A DNA stretch of 64,000 nt from Flavihumibacter cheonanensis (lineage in GTDB: Bacteria; Bacteroidota; Bacteroidia; Chitinophagales; Chitinophagaceae). Shown piece after piece: positions 26,090 through 34,428 of the stretch; positions within the stretch are counted from its first letter, which is position 1, and each line of letters starts with the position of its first letter. The stretch spans positions 434,001-498,000 of the forward strand of contig NZ_JAKRWF010000004.1 in assembly GCF_022352215.1 (NCBI RefSeq). The letters run 5' to 3'. The notes under the pieces were generated by a model. The model did no database searches. It was given only the letters and a program-made list of their open reading frames with translations, and was not told where the DNA came from. Made by a program: the position numbers and the translations under genes.

Positions 26090-27383
26090 GATCGCAGTTA
26101 CGGATATGGATGGTATCCTGCGCGGTAAACTGATTAGCTGGGATAAATTCAAGTCAGTTGTACAATCCGGTTTTGGATTTTGCAATGTGGTGTTTGGATG
26201 GGATTCCAGTGATGTTGCCTACGACAATGTGCAATACACAGGATGGCACAGTGGTTATCCGGATGCACAGGCCACTATTGATATTTCCACCTTTCGCCAG
26301 ATTCCCTGGGAAGAAAATGGTGCTTTCTTCCTGGCCGACTTTACCAACGAGCAGGGTTATAGCCTGGATATTTGTCCGCGTAGCCTGCTTAAGAAAATAG
26401 CAGCAGAAGCACAGGCTATGGGATTTTATCCTTCCTTCAGCCAGGAGTTTGAATGGTTTAACTACAAACGCCCATCCGAGATCCGGGATTTTCAATCCCT
26501 CGAACCGATTACCCAGGGCATGTTCGGTTATTCCATACTGAGAGCTTCCCAGCAATCCGCATTTTGCCAGGATCTTTTTGATCAGCTGACCAAATTTGGT
26601 GTACCCATTGAAGGTTTGCATACAGAAACGGGTCCGGGTGTATATGAAGCCGCCGTATTATATGGGCATATCCTGGAAGCTGCCGATCGGGCCGTATTAT
26701 TTAAATCAGGCGTGAAAGAAATCGCGCACCGGCATGGGTACCTGGCTACTTTTATGGCCAAAGTGAGTGAAACATTACCCGGTTGCAGCGGCCATGTGCA
26801 CCAAAGTTTATGGACACTGGATAAATCGGAGAACCTGTTTTATAGCAGCAGTTCGGCTAACCATATCAGTGGGTTAATGGAAAGTTATATGGCCGGACAA
26901 TTGTATTGTCTTCCTTATATACTCCCCATGTTAGCACCCACGATCAACAGTTATAAGCGATTGGTAGAAGGGGCCTGGGCACCAACTACCCTAACCTGGG
27001 CAGTCGATAACCGCACAACAGCATTGCGCGCATTGCCGGGTAGTCCCTATTCAACGCGACTCGAAACAAGAGTAGTAGGTTCTGACAGCAATCCCTACCT
27101 GGCGATGGCTGCCTGCCTGGCTGCCGGTTTGTATGGAATAAAACACAAATTGAAACTGGAGATTCCTGAGACTGTGGGTAACGGATATGCGAATAAAGTA
27201 CATGGTATATTGCCATCCAACCTGTATGAAGCTACCCAGGCTATGAAAAACTCACCGGTTGCCAGGGAATTATTCGGAGATGCCTTCACCGATCATTTCA
27301 CTGCATCGCGTGAGTGGGAGTGGAGAGCATTTGCCAAAGTAGTAACCAATTGGGAAACACAACGATATTTAGAAATCATATAA
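26022..27383 (+). CDS. Glutamine-synthetase-like gamma-glutamyl ligase (GlnA4/PuuA type)
   Basis: 453 residues of the class I GS-like fold: an N-terminal beta-grasp (VKIAVTDMDGILRGKLI), SFSQEFEWF with the conserved Glu metal ligands, GLHTETGPGVYEAAV, and the ATP-site block HGYLATFMAKVSETLPGCSGHVHQSLW. The canonical GS block NRxxxxRVP is replaced by VDNRTTALRALPGSPYSTRLETRVVGSDSNPYLAMAACLAAGL, as in PuuA, IpuC and GlnA4 enzymes that join glutamate to an amine other than ammonia. The neighbouring permease and alcohol dehydrogenase point to ethanolamine or another amino-alcohol. An ATG at 26016 is equally possible as start. Confidence 0.85.
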   Translation: MSNTQSLQDLLTYLESQSITKVKIAVTDMDGILRGKLISWDKFKSVVQSGFGFCNVVFGWDSSDVAYDNVQYTGWHSGYPDAQATIDISTFRQIPWEENGAFFLADFTNEQGYSLDICPRSLLKKIAAEAQAMGFYPSFSQEFEWFNYKRPSEIRDFQSLEPITQGMFGYSILRASQQSAFCQDLFDQLTKFGVPIEGLHTETGPGVYEAAVLYGHILEAADRAVLFKSGVKEIAHRHGYLATFMAKVSETLPGCSGHVHQSLWTLDKSENLFYSSSSANHISGLMESYMAGQLYCLPYILPMLAPTINSYKRLVEGAWAPTTLTWAVDNRTTALRALPGSPYSTRLETRVVGSDSNPYLAMAACLAAGLYGIKHKLKLEIPETVGNGYANKVHGILPSNLYEATQAMKNSPVARELFGDAFTDHFTASREWEWRAFAKVVTNWETQRYLEII

Positions 27384-27392
27384 TAGCAGTTT

Positions 27393-28544
27393 ATGACAAG
27401 TTTTGATGTAGTACGTCAGTATAATTTTCCAACTACCATTCGTTTCGGTGCAGGAGCCTCCGAAGAATTAGGACCTCATCTGAAAAGTGCTGGATTTAGT
27501 CGCCCTTTAGTAGTTACAGACCCTACCGTGCGGGATTTACCTTTCTTTAAAAAGATCCTTGCTGATCTGGAACGCCTGGGATTAAAGCCGGATGTTTTTT
27601 CCAACATTCATAAGAACCCGGTGAAGTCGGATGTACTGGCCGGCAAGCAGGCATTTCAGGATGCCGGTGCAGATTGTATTGTGGGTATTGGTGGCGGTGC
27701 AGGCATGGATGTAGCAAGAGCCATTACGTTAAGTATTCACCACCATCGGGATCTGTTTGATTATGATGATCTGATTGGTGGAGATAAATACGTTACAGAA
27801 GAAGTGCCCTATTTCGTGACATTGCCTACTACCAGTGGAACCGGAAGTGAGGTTGGTCGCAGTGCAATTATATCTGAAGATGAAACCCATCGCAAACGCA
27901 TTCTTTTTTCTCCCAAGTTGCTCGCGAAGATGGTATTTGCTGATCCCGTACTGACCATGGATTTGCCACCTTTTATAACAGCAGCAACAGGAATGGATGC
28001 ACTGACGCACAATATGGAAGCCTACATTGCAAAAGGATTTCATCCCATGTGTGAAGGCATCGCCTTGCAGGGGATGACCCTTATTAGTGAATCTATTGTG
28101 CAGGCAACCACTGCACCAGACCTGGCTTCCCGTTCCAAAATGATGATCGCTTCTTTGATGGGCGCCGTTGCCTTTCAGAAAGGATTGGGGGTTGTGCACT
28201 CCCTGGCGCATCCGCTTTCGTCGTTACTGGATACACACCACGGTTTGGCGAATGCAGTGAATCTTCCCTACGGAATGGATTTTAATGCACCCGGATTGGA
28301 GCCAGCGTTTCAGCGAATGGCACAGGCAATGAATGTAACAGGTGGTGATGCAGCTTCCCTGGTAGCTTATCTGTTTTATCTGAACGAACAGTTAGGCCTA
28401 CCCGAAAATTTAGGAGCCATCGGAGTAAAAGAAGAGCATCTTGAAACGCTTGCGACCCTGGCGGAGGCGGATTTCTGTCACCCAAATAATCCCAAACCGG
28501 TAAGCAGGGAAGATTTCCTGGCGATCTATAAAAAAGCATTGTAA
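27393..28544 (+). CDS. Iron-containing (group III) alcohol dehydrogenase
   Basis: 383 residues with the group III layout: TIRFGAGASEELG at the start, the NAD loop IVGIGGGAGMDVARAI (~residues 92-107), LPTTSGTGSEVGRSA, and the metal-binding histidines in ALTHNMEAYIAKG and VVHSLAHPLSSLLDTHHGLANAVNLP. It would oxidise the free hydroxyl of the gamma-glutamylated amino-alcohol to the aldehyde. A standard putrescine (Puu) pathway uses the flavoprotein PuuB here instead, so this gene is the main sign that the substrate has a hydroxyl. It lies 9 bases after the ligase gene. Confidence 0.9.
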   Translation: MTSFDVVRQYNFPTTIRFGAGASEELGPHLKSAGFSRPLVVTDPTVRDLPFFKKILADLERLGLKPDVFSNIHKNPVKSDVLAGKQAFQDAGADCIVGIGGGAGMDVARAITLSIHHHRDLFDYDDLIGGDKYVTEEVPYFVTLPTTSGTGSEVGRSAIISEDETHRKRILFSPKLLAKMVFADPVLTMDLPPFITAATGMDALTHNMEAYIAKGFHPMCEGIALQGMTLISESIVQATTAPDLASRSKMMIASLMGAVAFQKGLGVVHSLAHPLSSLLDTHHGLANAVNLPYGMDFNAPGLEPAFQRMAQAMNVTGGDAASLVAYLFYLNEQLGLPENLGAIGVKEEHLETLATLAEADFCHPNNPKPVSREDFLAIYKKAL

Positions 28545-28549
28545 GTGTC

Positions 28550-29257
28550 ATGAAGAAGAAAATCGGGATCAGTTTTTCTCGTACCAATTTCCAGCATTAC
28601 TGGGATTGGTTTACGGAAGCAGATCTTGGCAAAGACCTGGAGCTGGTATTGTTATCGTTTGAAACACCTGATCACGAGGCGATTAAGCAATGTGATGCCT
28701 ATGTATTAACAGGTGGTGTAGATATTGATCCTGTTTATTACCAGGGTGCCGCAGTATATCCAAATCAACCGGACGACTATCAACCTCATCGCGATGAGTT
28801 TGAAGCTACCATATATCGGCACGCCAAAGAAAAACAGGCACCGCTACTTGCGATTTGCAGGGGTATGCAACTGGTGCATACCCTGGAAGGAGGTAAACTG
28901 ATCCAGGACCTGGGTGAGCAGAATCGCCGGCATAAAAAAGATAGTGACGAGGATAAACAACACGCGGTACAACTGCAACCCGGAAGCCGGCTGGCAGCAT
29001 GGGCTGCGGATTCGGTTGGACAGGTGAATAGTGCACATCACCAGGCATTGGATAAAGAAACACTTTCAAATAATTGGCGAATCAGTGCGCTTGATGATAC
29101 AGGTCTGATTGAAGCAATTGAGTGGAAAGATGAAAAGGATCAGCCCTTTCTCATTGGTGTTCAATGGCACCCGGAAAGAATGCTGAATAAAGAAAAGAAT
29201 CCGCTATCACAAGCTATTAAAGAACATTTTATACAAACTATCCGAGAACAATCATGA
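28550..29257 (+). CDS. Class I glutamine amidotransferase-like gamma-glutamyl hydrolase (PuuD type)
   Basis: 235 residues: VLTGGVDIDPVYY, the nucleophile elbow LLAICRGMQLVHTLEGGKL with Cys103, NSAHHQALD, and GVQWHPERM with His207 and Glu209 completing the triad. This is the peptidase C26/PuuD family, which frees glutamate from gamma-glutamyl-amino acids. It starts five bases after the alcohol dehydrogenase and its stop overlaps the next start (ATGA). In the proposed pathway it would release glutamate and glycine from gamma-glutamylglycine. Confidence 0.88.
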   Translation: MKKKIGISFSRTNFQHYWDWFTEADLGKDLELVLLSFETPDHEAIKQCDAYVLTGGVDIDPVYYQGAAVYPNQPDDYQPHRDEFEATIYRHAKEKQAPLLAICRGMQLVHTLEGGKLIQDLGEQNRRHKKDSDEDKQHAVQLQPGSRLAAWAADSVGQVNSAHHQALDKETLSNNWRISALDDTGLIEAIEWKDEKDQPFLIGVQWHPERMLNKEKNPLSQAIKEHFIQTIREQS

Positions 29258-30627
29258 GCACATTTAACGTTATAAATCCGGCTACTGAAGAAGTACTGGC
29301 AACGCTGGATGAAGACAACCAGCAAACCATACAGGAAAAATATAACCTGGTAAAAAAGGAACAAGCAGCATGGGCGGAAGTTCCATTAACCGATCGGATT
29401 AATTGCATCCGGCGGTTTGACCAGGCTTTGGGAGAGCAAATCGAAAAGCTGGCTGGTATCCTGAGTGATGAAGTAGGTAAGCCCATCCAGCAGGCCAGAA
29501 ATGAAATTAATGGAGCAAGAGGACGCATTGCATTCTTCCTCAATAATTCAGAGAAATGGTTGCAGGATGAGTGGATGGTACTGGATGGTGCTACAAAAGA
29601 GAGAATCAGTTATGAACCGCTGGGTGTAATCGCCAATATTTCTGCATGGAATTATCCTTACCTGGTAGGTGTGAATGTGTTTATTCCTGCTTTGATTGGA
29701 GGAAACGCAGTACTATATAAACCATCGGAGTTTTCCAGTTTAACCGGACTCGCCATTCGTGACCTACTCTATCAGTCTGGCATACCCGAAAACGTATTCC
29801 AGGTAGTATTAGGCGGCGGACTGGTGGGAAGTTATCTGCTGGATCTTCCCCTGAATGGATATTATTTCACAGGAAGCAATCGCACCGGTAAAATCATTGC
29901 ATCCAAAGTAGCGGAGAAAATGGTTCCCTGTCAGTTGGAACTGGGTGGCAAGGATCCCCTGTATGTTACGGATGAAGTGGCTGATATCAACCAGGTGGCT
30001 GCCGCTGCATTGGAAGGAGTTGTATACAACAATGGCCAGAGCTGTTGTGCAGTGGAAAGAATCTATGTGCACGAAAAAGTGTATGATGATTTCCTGAAGT
30101 CATTTACAGAACAGGCAAGCGCATTGAAAATTGGAAACCCAAAGGAGGAAGGAATTGATATTGGTCCGCTTACCCGCAAAGAACAACTGGCATTTATTCT
30201 GAATCAGATCCAGGATGCGCAAAACAAAGGAGCGGAATTAATAGCAGGTGGTTATCGTCTTCAGCAACCGGGTTATTATATGGCGCCGGCGGTTCTTTCT
30301 AATGTGAATCACAGCATGAGTGTGATGAAGGAAGAAAGTTTCGGTCCGGTTATTGGCATCCAGAAAGTAAGCAGTGATGCGGAGGCCATTGATTTAATGA
30401 AAGATACCAGTTATGGATTAACAGCGGCTGTATATACTTCCAATGAAGAGAGAGCAGAAAAGATCCTGAAGCAAATGAATACCGGAACGGTATACTGGAA
30501 TTGCTGCGACCGGGTGAGTGCCAATCTTCCCTGGTCAGGAAGAAAGGACTCGGGTCTGGGTTCTACTTTATCTTACACTGGAATACGAGCTTTTGTTCAA
30601 CCCAAAGCCTGGCATCTCAGAAAATAA
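29254..30627 (+). CDS. Aldehyde dehydrogenase of the gamma-glutamyl pathway
   Basis: 457 residues with NAD-ALDH signatures: PLGVIANISAWNYPYLVGVNVFIPALI, catalytic Glu229 in QLELGGKDPLY, catalytic Cys264 in NGQSCCAVERIYV, and EESFGPVIGIQ. It resembles the aminobutyraldehyde/PuuC group, but SANLPWSGRKDSGLGSTLSYTG at the end is a less usual form. It would oxidise gamma-glutamyl-aminoaldehyde to the acid. Last gene of the operon, convergent with the RRM gene 12 bases away. Confidence 0.88.
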   Translation: MSTFNVINPATEEVLATLDEDNQQTIQEKYNLVKKEQAAWAEVPLTDRINCIRRFDQALGEQIEKLAGILSDEVGKPIQQARNEINGARGRIAFFLNNSEKWLQDEWMVLDGATKERISYEPLGVIANISAWNYPYLVGVNVFIPALIGGNAVLYKPSEFSSLTGLAIRDLLYQSGIPENVFQVVLGGGLVGSYLLDLPLNGYYFTGSNRTGKIIASKVAEKMVPCQLELGGKDPLYVTDEVADINQVAAAALEGVVYNNGQSCCAVERIYVHEKVYDDFLKSFTEQASALKIGNPKEEGIDIGPLTRKEQLAFILNQIQDAQNKGAELIAGGYRLQQPGYYMAPAVLSNVNHSMSVMKEESFGPVIGIQKVSSDAEAIDLMKDTSYGLTAAVYTSNEERAEKILKQMNTGTVYWNCCDRVSANLPWSGRKDSGLGSTLSYTGIRAFVQPKAWHLRK

Positions 30628-30639
30628 AATCAGAAAGAA

Positions 30640-30918
30640 TCAATAGAAGTTGCGGCCGCTAGACTTGCTACGGTCTTCGCGTGGCTTGGCTTCATTCACT
30701 TTGATGGTTCTTCCTTCCATGGAAACACCATTCAATTCTTTGATCGCGTTTTCAGCTGCAGTAGCATTGGGCATGTCTACAAATCCGAAACCGCGACTTC
30801 TATTAGTCACTTTGTCGATGATTACGTTTACAGAGGAAACTTCTCCATAGGGAGTGAATAACTTCTCTAATTCTTCGTTCTGAACCCCGAATCCGAGGTT
30901 GGATACATAAATGTTCAT
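30640..30918 (-). CDS. RRM-type RNA-binding protein
   Basis: 92 residues: RNP2 NIYVSNLGFG at the very start, RNP1 RGFGFVDM at about residues 41-48, and a short basic Ser/Arg-rich tail (AKPREDRSKSSGRNFY). The ATG at 30918 starts right at the first beta strand; the longer start at 30978 adds 20 unlike residues. Single-domain RRM proteins of this kind are found in cyanobacteria and Bacteroidota and bind RNA in the cold or in stress. A 145-base upstream stretch to the GH20 gene holds its leader and promoter; AT-rich, no clear box. Confidence 0.9.
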   Translation of the reverse strand: MNIYVSNLGFGVQNEELEKLFTPYGEVSSVNVIIDKVTNRSRGFGFVDMPNATAAENAIKELNGVSMEGRTIKVNEAKPREDRSKSSGRNFY

Positions 30919-31063
30919 TTCAGTAAATTTTTTAATGAAAATTTTCTGAGGAAAAAAGCAGGAGGTAATTGAAGGCAATTAAGAAGGGATTCTTTTACAA
31001 GATGCTGATTAACTCAAATCGTTAACACGCTCAAGGTAGACTTATTAATCGGTATGGTGAGAT

Positions 31064-32176
31064 TTATTTTGATTCTGTTGGAAACATTGTCCTGAAACAG
31101 TTCCAGGGAGTATTGACCTGCGGTTGTTTCCGATCGTCTTTGTTTTTATCGTAATAGCCTGTGAAGAAAGAAGTTACGGGCGACCAAACAGTTTCCATCA
31201 CACCCAGGAAACGGTCTTTCATGGGGCCTGTTGCCGATTGCCGGAACTCTGCCATATCCCGCACCTGTTGTGCTCCTACAGCAGGTTTATTCCAGGAACA
31301 GGTAATTACCGAGAAACCTTTCATTGCAAAATAGACTGCCGTTTTATCCGGTCGTTCATAATGCCAGTCGCATATCACTACATCTTTTGGAATCAGATCA
31401 ATGGCACGATGCGTGGAATTAAAACTTGCTTCCCACATACCTATTCCGGTTGTTTTTCCATCAATGAGACGATCACCCCAGATCCAGAGTTTACGGTTGC
31501 TGGTTGCCAATCGGTTACGGATGGCTGTTAGTTCTTTTGCAAATAATTCTGCTTTATCCAGTCCTCCGCAGCGTGGGCATTTTTCTTCACCTATATAAAA
31601 TACTTCATCCATTCCGGCATGAAAAGCAGTTGATTCAAAAGCATCACATAATTCATCCATCAGGGCAAAAACAATTTTATGCACATCCGGGTGAGAGGGG
31701 CAATAGCTTTTGCAATAGAGCCCGTCTTTATTGGGCCACTCATATTTTTCAGGCATCTGCACCCAGGGAGTTTCATCAAATTGGGGGTACACCCGCAGGA
31801 GCTTACCTGTTTTACTGGCCCAGGATTGATGACCCAGCAGGTTGATCTGTGGAATAATTTCAATTCCATTGGTGCGTGCTGCAGTCACCAGCTTTTTTAC
31901 ATCTTCTTTCCGGAGAAAAGGAGTGTCAATAAGTTCGGGATGAGATTGAAACTGGTAAGCATAATCTACCCGTAAAACCAGGTGATTAATTTTTCTGGGT
32001 GCCAGTTCCTTTTGCATGAATACCAGGAAAGAATCCAGGTTTTGTTGTGTTGGGGCAGCAATGCTGAAAGCACGCACCGGGAAGGAATCGGTAAGCGGTT
32101 TTTGTGCTATCGCGTTCAAACCTGTAACAAGTACGAATAACAAACAAAACTGCCGTAGATAATTTACTGGTATCAT
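31064..32176 (-). CDS. Secreted glycoside hydrolase family 20-like protein
   Basis: 370 residues: signal peptide (FCLLFVLVTGLNAIAQ), then a TIM-barrel-like domain with the GH20 signature, including INLLGHQSW and the catalytic Asp190-Glu191 pair in FHAGMDEVFYIGEEKCPRCGG. The protein is shorter than typical hexosaminidases, as it lacks the N-terminal GH20b domain, and has unusual pairs of Cys (CPRC). Likely cuts N-acetylhexosamine or a related sugar from glycans in the periplasm or outside. It starts two bases after the S10 peptidase gene ends, so they are one operon. Confidence 0.82.
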   Translation of the reverse strand: MIPVNYLRQFCLLFVLVTGLNAIAQKPLTDSFPVRAFSIAAPTQQNLDSFLVFMQKELAPRKINHLVLRVDYAYQFQSHPELIDTPFLRKEDVKKLVTAARTNGIEIIPQINLLGHQSWASKTGKLLRVYPQFDETPWVQMPEKYEWPNKDGLYCKSYCPSHPDVHKIVFALMDELCDAFESTAFHAGMDEVFYIGEEKCPRCGGLDKAELFAKELTAIRNRLATSNRKLWIWGDRLIDGKTTGIGMWEASFNSTHRAIDLIPKDVVICDWHYERPDKTAVYFAMKGFSVITCSWNKPAVGAQQVRDMAEFRQSATGPMKDRFLGVMETVWSPVTSFFTGYYDKNKDDRKQPQVNTPWNCFRTMFPTESK

Positions 32177-32178
32177 GT

Positions 32179-33666
32179 TTAATATTTTGCCGGTTGATTG
32201 GATGCTGGCAGGCTTTGCTTAATGAATTGACGAATGTCTTCATTGCTGCTAGCCAGGTCTTCTTTTCTAAGATACATCATATGTCCGCTCCGATATCCTT
32301 TAAAACTCATCCGGTTCGTAAATCTTCCCGCCGCATCTAGTTGCCAGAGATTATATTTCGCATTAAAATAATCACAGGCACCATCATAATAGCCCGACTG
32401 CACCATCACATGTAGATAGGGATTCATAGCCATTGCTTTTCGCAGGTCTTCACCGGTTTGATCATTGTTGCGATCCCAGGGTGAAACATTACCAAATACA
32501 TTGTATTTGAAATCCGTTTTGTATTTCAGGGTTTCTCTCAGATACATATTGATGGGTGGAGTAAAAGAGTGTAACCAGGAGTTTAATTCGGCATTGTAAT
32601 CGGGGCGGTCTCCTGCATCTTTCCGGTCGATGCCCAGGTAACGGGAATCCAGCCGGCCGATGGTAAATCCTTTATCTCGCATCAACTCTTTCCAGAAAAA
32701 ATTAACCGGTAGATCCAGGTTGTGCTGCAACCAAACCTGTTCAGCAATGCCGGAATACCTGGCCATACGAGCCGCAATTGATTTTTTTTCAGCGCTGCTT
32801 AATTGCCCGCCTCTGTGGATGGCAGGTAATACTTCACGCATGGTGAACTCTTCCACTTCCGGAAGCACTTGCAACAGATCCTTTTGTTGTAGATCTGCCG
32901 GCAGTTTTTTATGATACCAGGCAGTAGCTGCATAATAGGGTAGGCGCAAAGCAGCATCGGTTGCAGTTCCTCTTTCAATACCCAATTCAGTTGGAGATAC
33001 CAGGATTACGCCATTCAGGTAAATCCATTGTGATTCCTGGAGTTCACGTGCGAGTCCGGATACCCGGGTAGTACCATAACTTTCACCAATCAGGTATTTG
33101 GGTGAGGCCCATCGCTGGTAACGGGATAGAAAACTGTTAATCCATCCCGCCAGGTATTTGATATCTGCCTGCACACCAAAGAAGGTTGACTTAGGAACAG
33201 TGGAATCCACTATCCTGGAGAAGCCGGTATTTACCGGGTCAATAAATACGATATCCGCTACATCCAGGATACTGTGGGGATTGTCCTTGAACCCATAGGG
33301 CTGCAACGGATAGCCCTCATCGTCAATGTGGAGGATTTTTGGTCCCGTATAAGCAAGATGCATCCACACGGAAGCGGAGCCCGGTCCTCCATTAAATGAA
33401 AATACCAGTGGACGGGTTGCCCTGTCCTTTATATCGGTTCGTTCATAATAAGTGTAAAAGAGTCCGGCTATTGCTTTTCCCTGCTCATTCCATACCGGTA
33501 AAGTACCTGCAATAGCCTTATAGGTGATTTTCTGGCCTTTTACCTGAACTTCTTGCGGGGTTACTATACTTGTATCAGGATTAAACGAAATAGAAAATTT
33601 GGATTGCGCCTGAGCAAAAATACCTGTTGTTAAGAGGGCAACCAGTAATCGGAGTTTGAAAAGCAT
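32179..33666 (-). CDS. Secreted S10-family serine carboxypeptidase
   Basis: 495 residues with a signal peptide and the S10 alpha/beta hydrolase pattern: FSFNGGPGSASVWMH (oxyanion region), nucleophile Ser196 in IGESYGTTR, the Asp region SGYYDGACDYFNAKY and the His region YRSGHMMYLRKEDL near the C-terminus. S10 enzymes remove C-terminal residues at acidic pH. The gene is the first of a two-gene operon with the GH20-like hydrolase, a pairing that would suit glycopeptide or cell-wall debris breakdown. Confidence 0.88.
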   Translation of the reverse strand: MLFKLRLLVALLTTGIFAQAQSKFSISFNPDTSIVTPQEVQVKGQKITYKAIAGTLPVWNEQGKAIAGLFYTYYERTDIKDRATRPLVFSFNGGPGSASVWMHLAYTGPKILHIDDEGYPLQPYGFKDNPHSILDVADIVFIDPVNTGFSRIVDSTVPKSTFFGVQADIKYLAGWINSFLSRYQRWASPKYLIGESYGTTRVSGLARELQESQWIYLNGVILVSPTELGIERGTATDAALRLPYYAATAWYHKKLPADLQQKDLLQVLPEVEEFTMREVLPAIHRGGQLSSAEKKSIAARMARYSGIAEQVWLQHNLDLPVNFFWKELMRDKGFTIGRLDSRYLGIDRKDAGDRPDYNAELNSWLHSFTPPINMYLRETLKYKTDFKYNVFGNVSPWDRNNDQTGEDLRKAMAMNPYLHVMVQSGYYDGACDYFNAKYNLWQLDAAGRFTNRMSFKGYRSGHMMYLRKEDLASSNEDIRQFIKQSLPASNQPAKY

Positions 33667-33808
33667 AAAAAAGCAATTAGGAAATGAATGTAAAAAAAAG
33701 ATTTATTCAGTTGGATGTCATATCAAAAATTCGCTGAAACCCTTTACTGTAGATGGTTTTAGTAATTCTTTAAGAGGTTTAAAGTCAGTAAAATCTATAA
33801 AACTTGGC

Positions 33809-33839
33809 TTGCACTACAGTAAATAGCGTTCTATGTTTG
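33809..33839 (+). promoter_or_regulatory. Bacteroidota promoter (-33 TTG, -7 TATGTTTG)
   Basis: TTG at 33809-33811 and TATGTTTG at 33832-33839 are separated by 20 bases, matching the Bacteroidota sigma consensus in both boxes and spacing. Transcription would begin near 33844, giving a ~98-base leader before the ATG at 33943. The best promoter in the window by eye. Confidence 0.7.
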
Positions 33840-33942
33840 CATTATCCCTTCCGATTGCTACTTCCATAGCCAACTATTGCTACCATCTTCGATTGCCGCC
33901 GCAAAGAGTTTTTTAAATTATCTAACCGCAAAAAGAATTACA

Positions 33943-34362
33943 ATGAAAAACACAAGTATGAATCTGAAATCAGTGCTGGCAAGTTTGGCAATCGCTGCAT
34001 TATTGGCTGTATCTGCTAATCCTGTTTTGGCTAACACCGAAAAAAGAGCCAGCAAAAATCGCGTTCCTGTAGAAGTAAAATATGTTGGTAGCAATAACCA
34101 GTCTCCTGTTGTTGAAATCAGTCTTGATAACGAAGAAGGAAAAGAAGTAATTGTTCAATTAAGAGATCTCGACGGATATGTGCTGTACACAGCAACTACT
34201 TCTGAAAAGAAAATTACCCGCAAATTCCAGATTGACAACTACAGCCAGGAGCCAATTCAACTGAAAGTTGCAGTAACCGTAAATGGTAAAGTTCAAACCG
34301 AGGTTTTCCAGATCAATCGTAACCGCACGGTAGTTGAAGACGTAGTAGTTTCTAAATTATAA
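33943..34362 (+). CDS. Small secreted protein of unknown function
   Basis: 139 residues with a long signal peptide (KSVLASLAIAALLAVSANPVLAN) and a mature part that looks like one Ig-like beta sandwich (VEVKYVGSNNQSPVVEISLDN, VIVQLRDLDGYVLYTATTSEKK, IQLKVAVTVNGKVQTEVFQINRNR). A consensus promoter, a ~98-base leader and a strong terminator surround it, so it is probably a highly expressed single-gene transcript. No known family; possibly a cell-surface or periplasmic structural protein. The ATG at 33943 begins the signal peptide; an upstream in-frame ATG at 33877 would lie inside the leader. Confidence 0.75.
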   Translation: MKNTSMNLKSVLASLAIAALLAVSANPVLANTEKRASKNRVPVEVKYVGSNNQSPVVEISLDNEEGKEVIVQLRDLDGYVLYTATTSEKKITRKFQIDNYSQEPIQLKVAVTVNGKVQTEVFQINRNRTVVEDVVVSKL

Positions 34363-34394
34363 GATCAAGTGTAGGGTTAACCTTTAATTTTTTT

Positions 34395-34415
34395 GGGGCT
34401 TCCGGGCCCCTTTTT
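34395..34415 (+). terminator. Intrinsic terminator after small secreted protein
   Basis: GGGGC and GCCCC pair around a TTCCGG loop and are followed by TTTTT. It lies 33 bases after the stop at 34362 and 14 bases before the next gene. Confidence 0.85.
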
Positions 34416-34428
34416 GTATTTTAGGAAA

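Noticed and set aside
24689-30627. Classical putrescine (Puu) pathway
   Set aside because: A ligase, hydrolase and aldehyde dehydrogenase are present, but the PuuB-type flavin oxidase is missing and an iron alcohol dehydrogenase is present instead; the permease resembles the ethanolamine type.
24689-30627. EutBC-type ethanolamine utilisation
   Set aside because: No ethanolamine ammonia-lyase, no B12 genes and no microcompartment shell proteins are visible.
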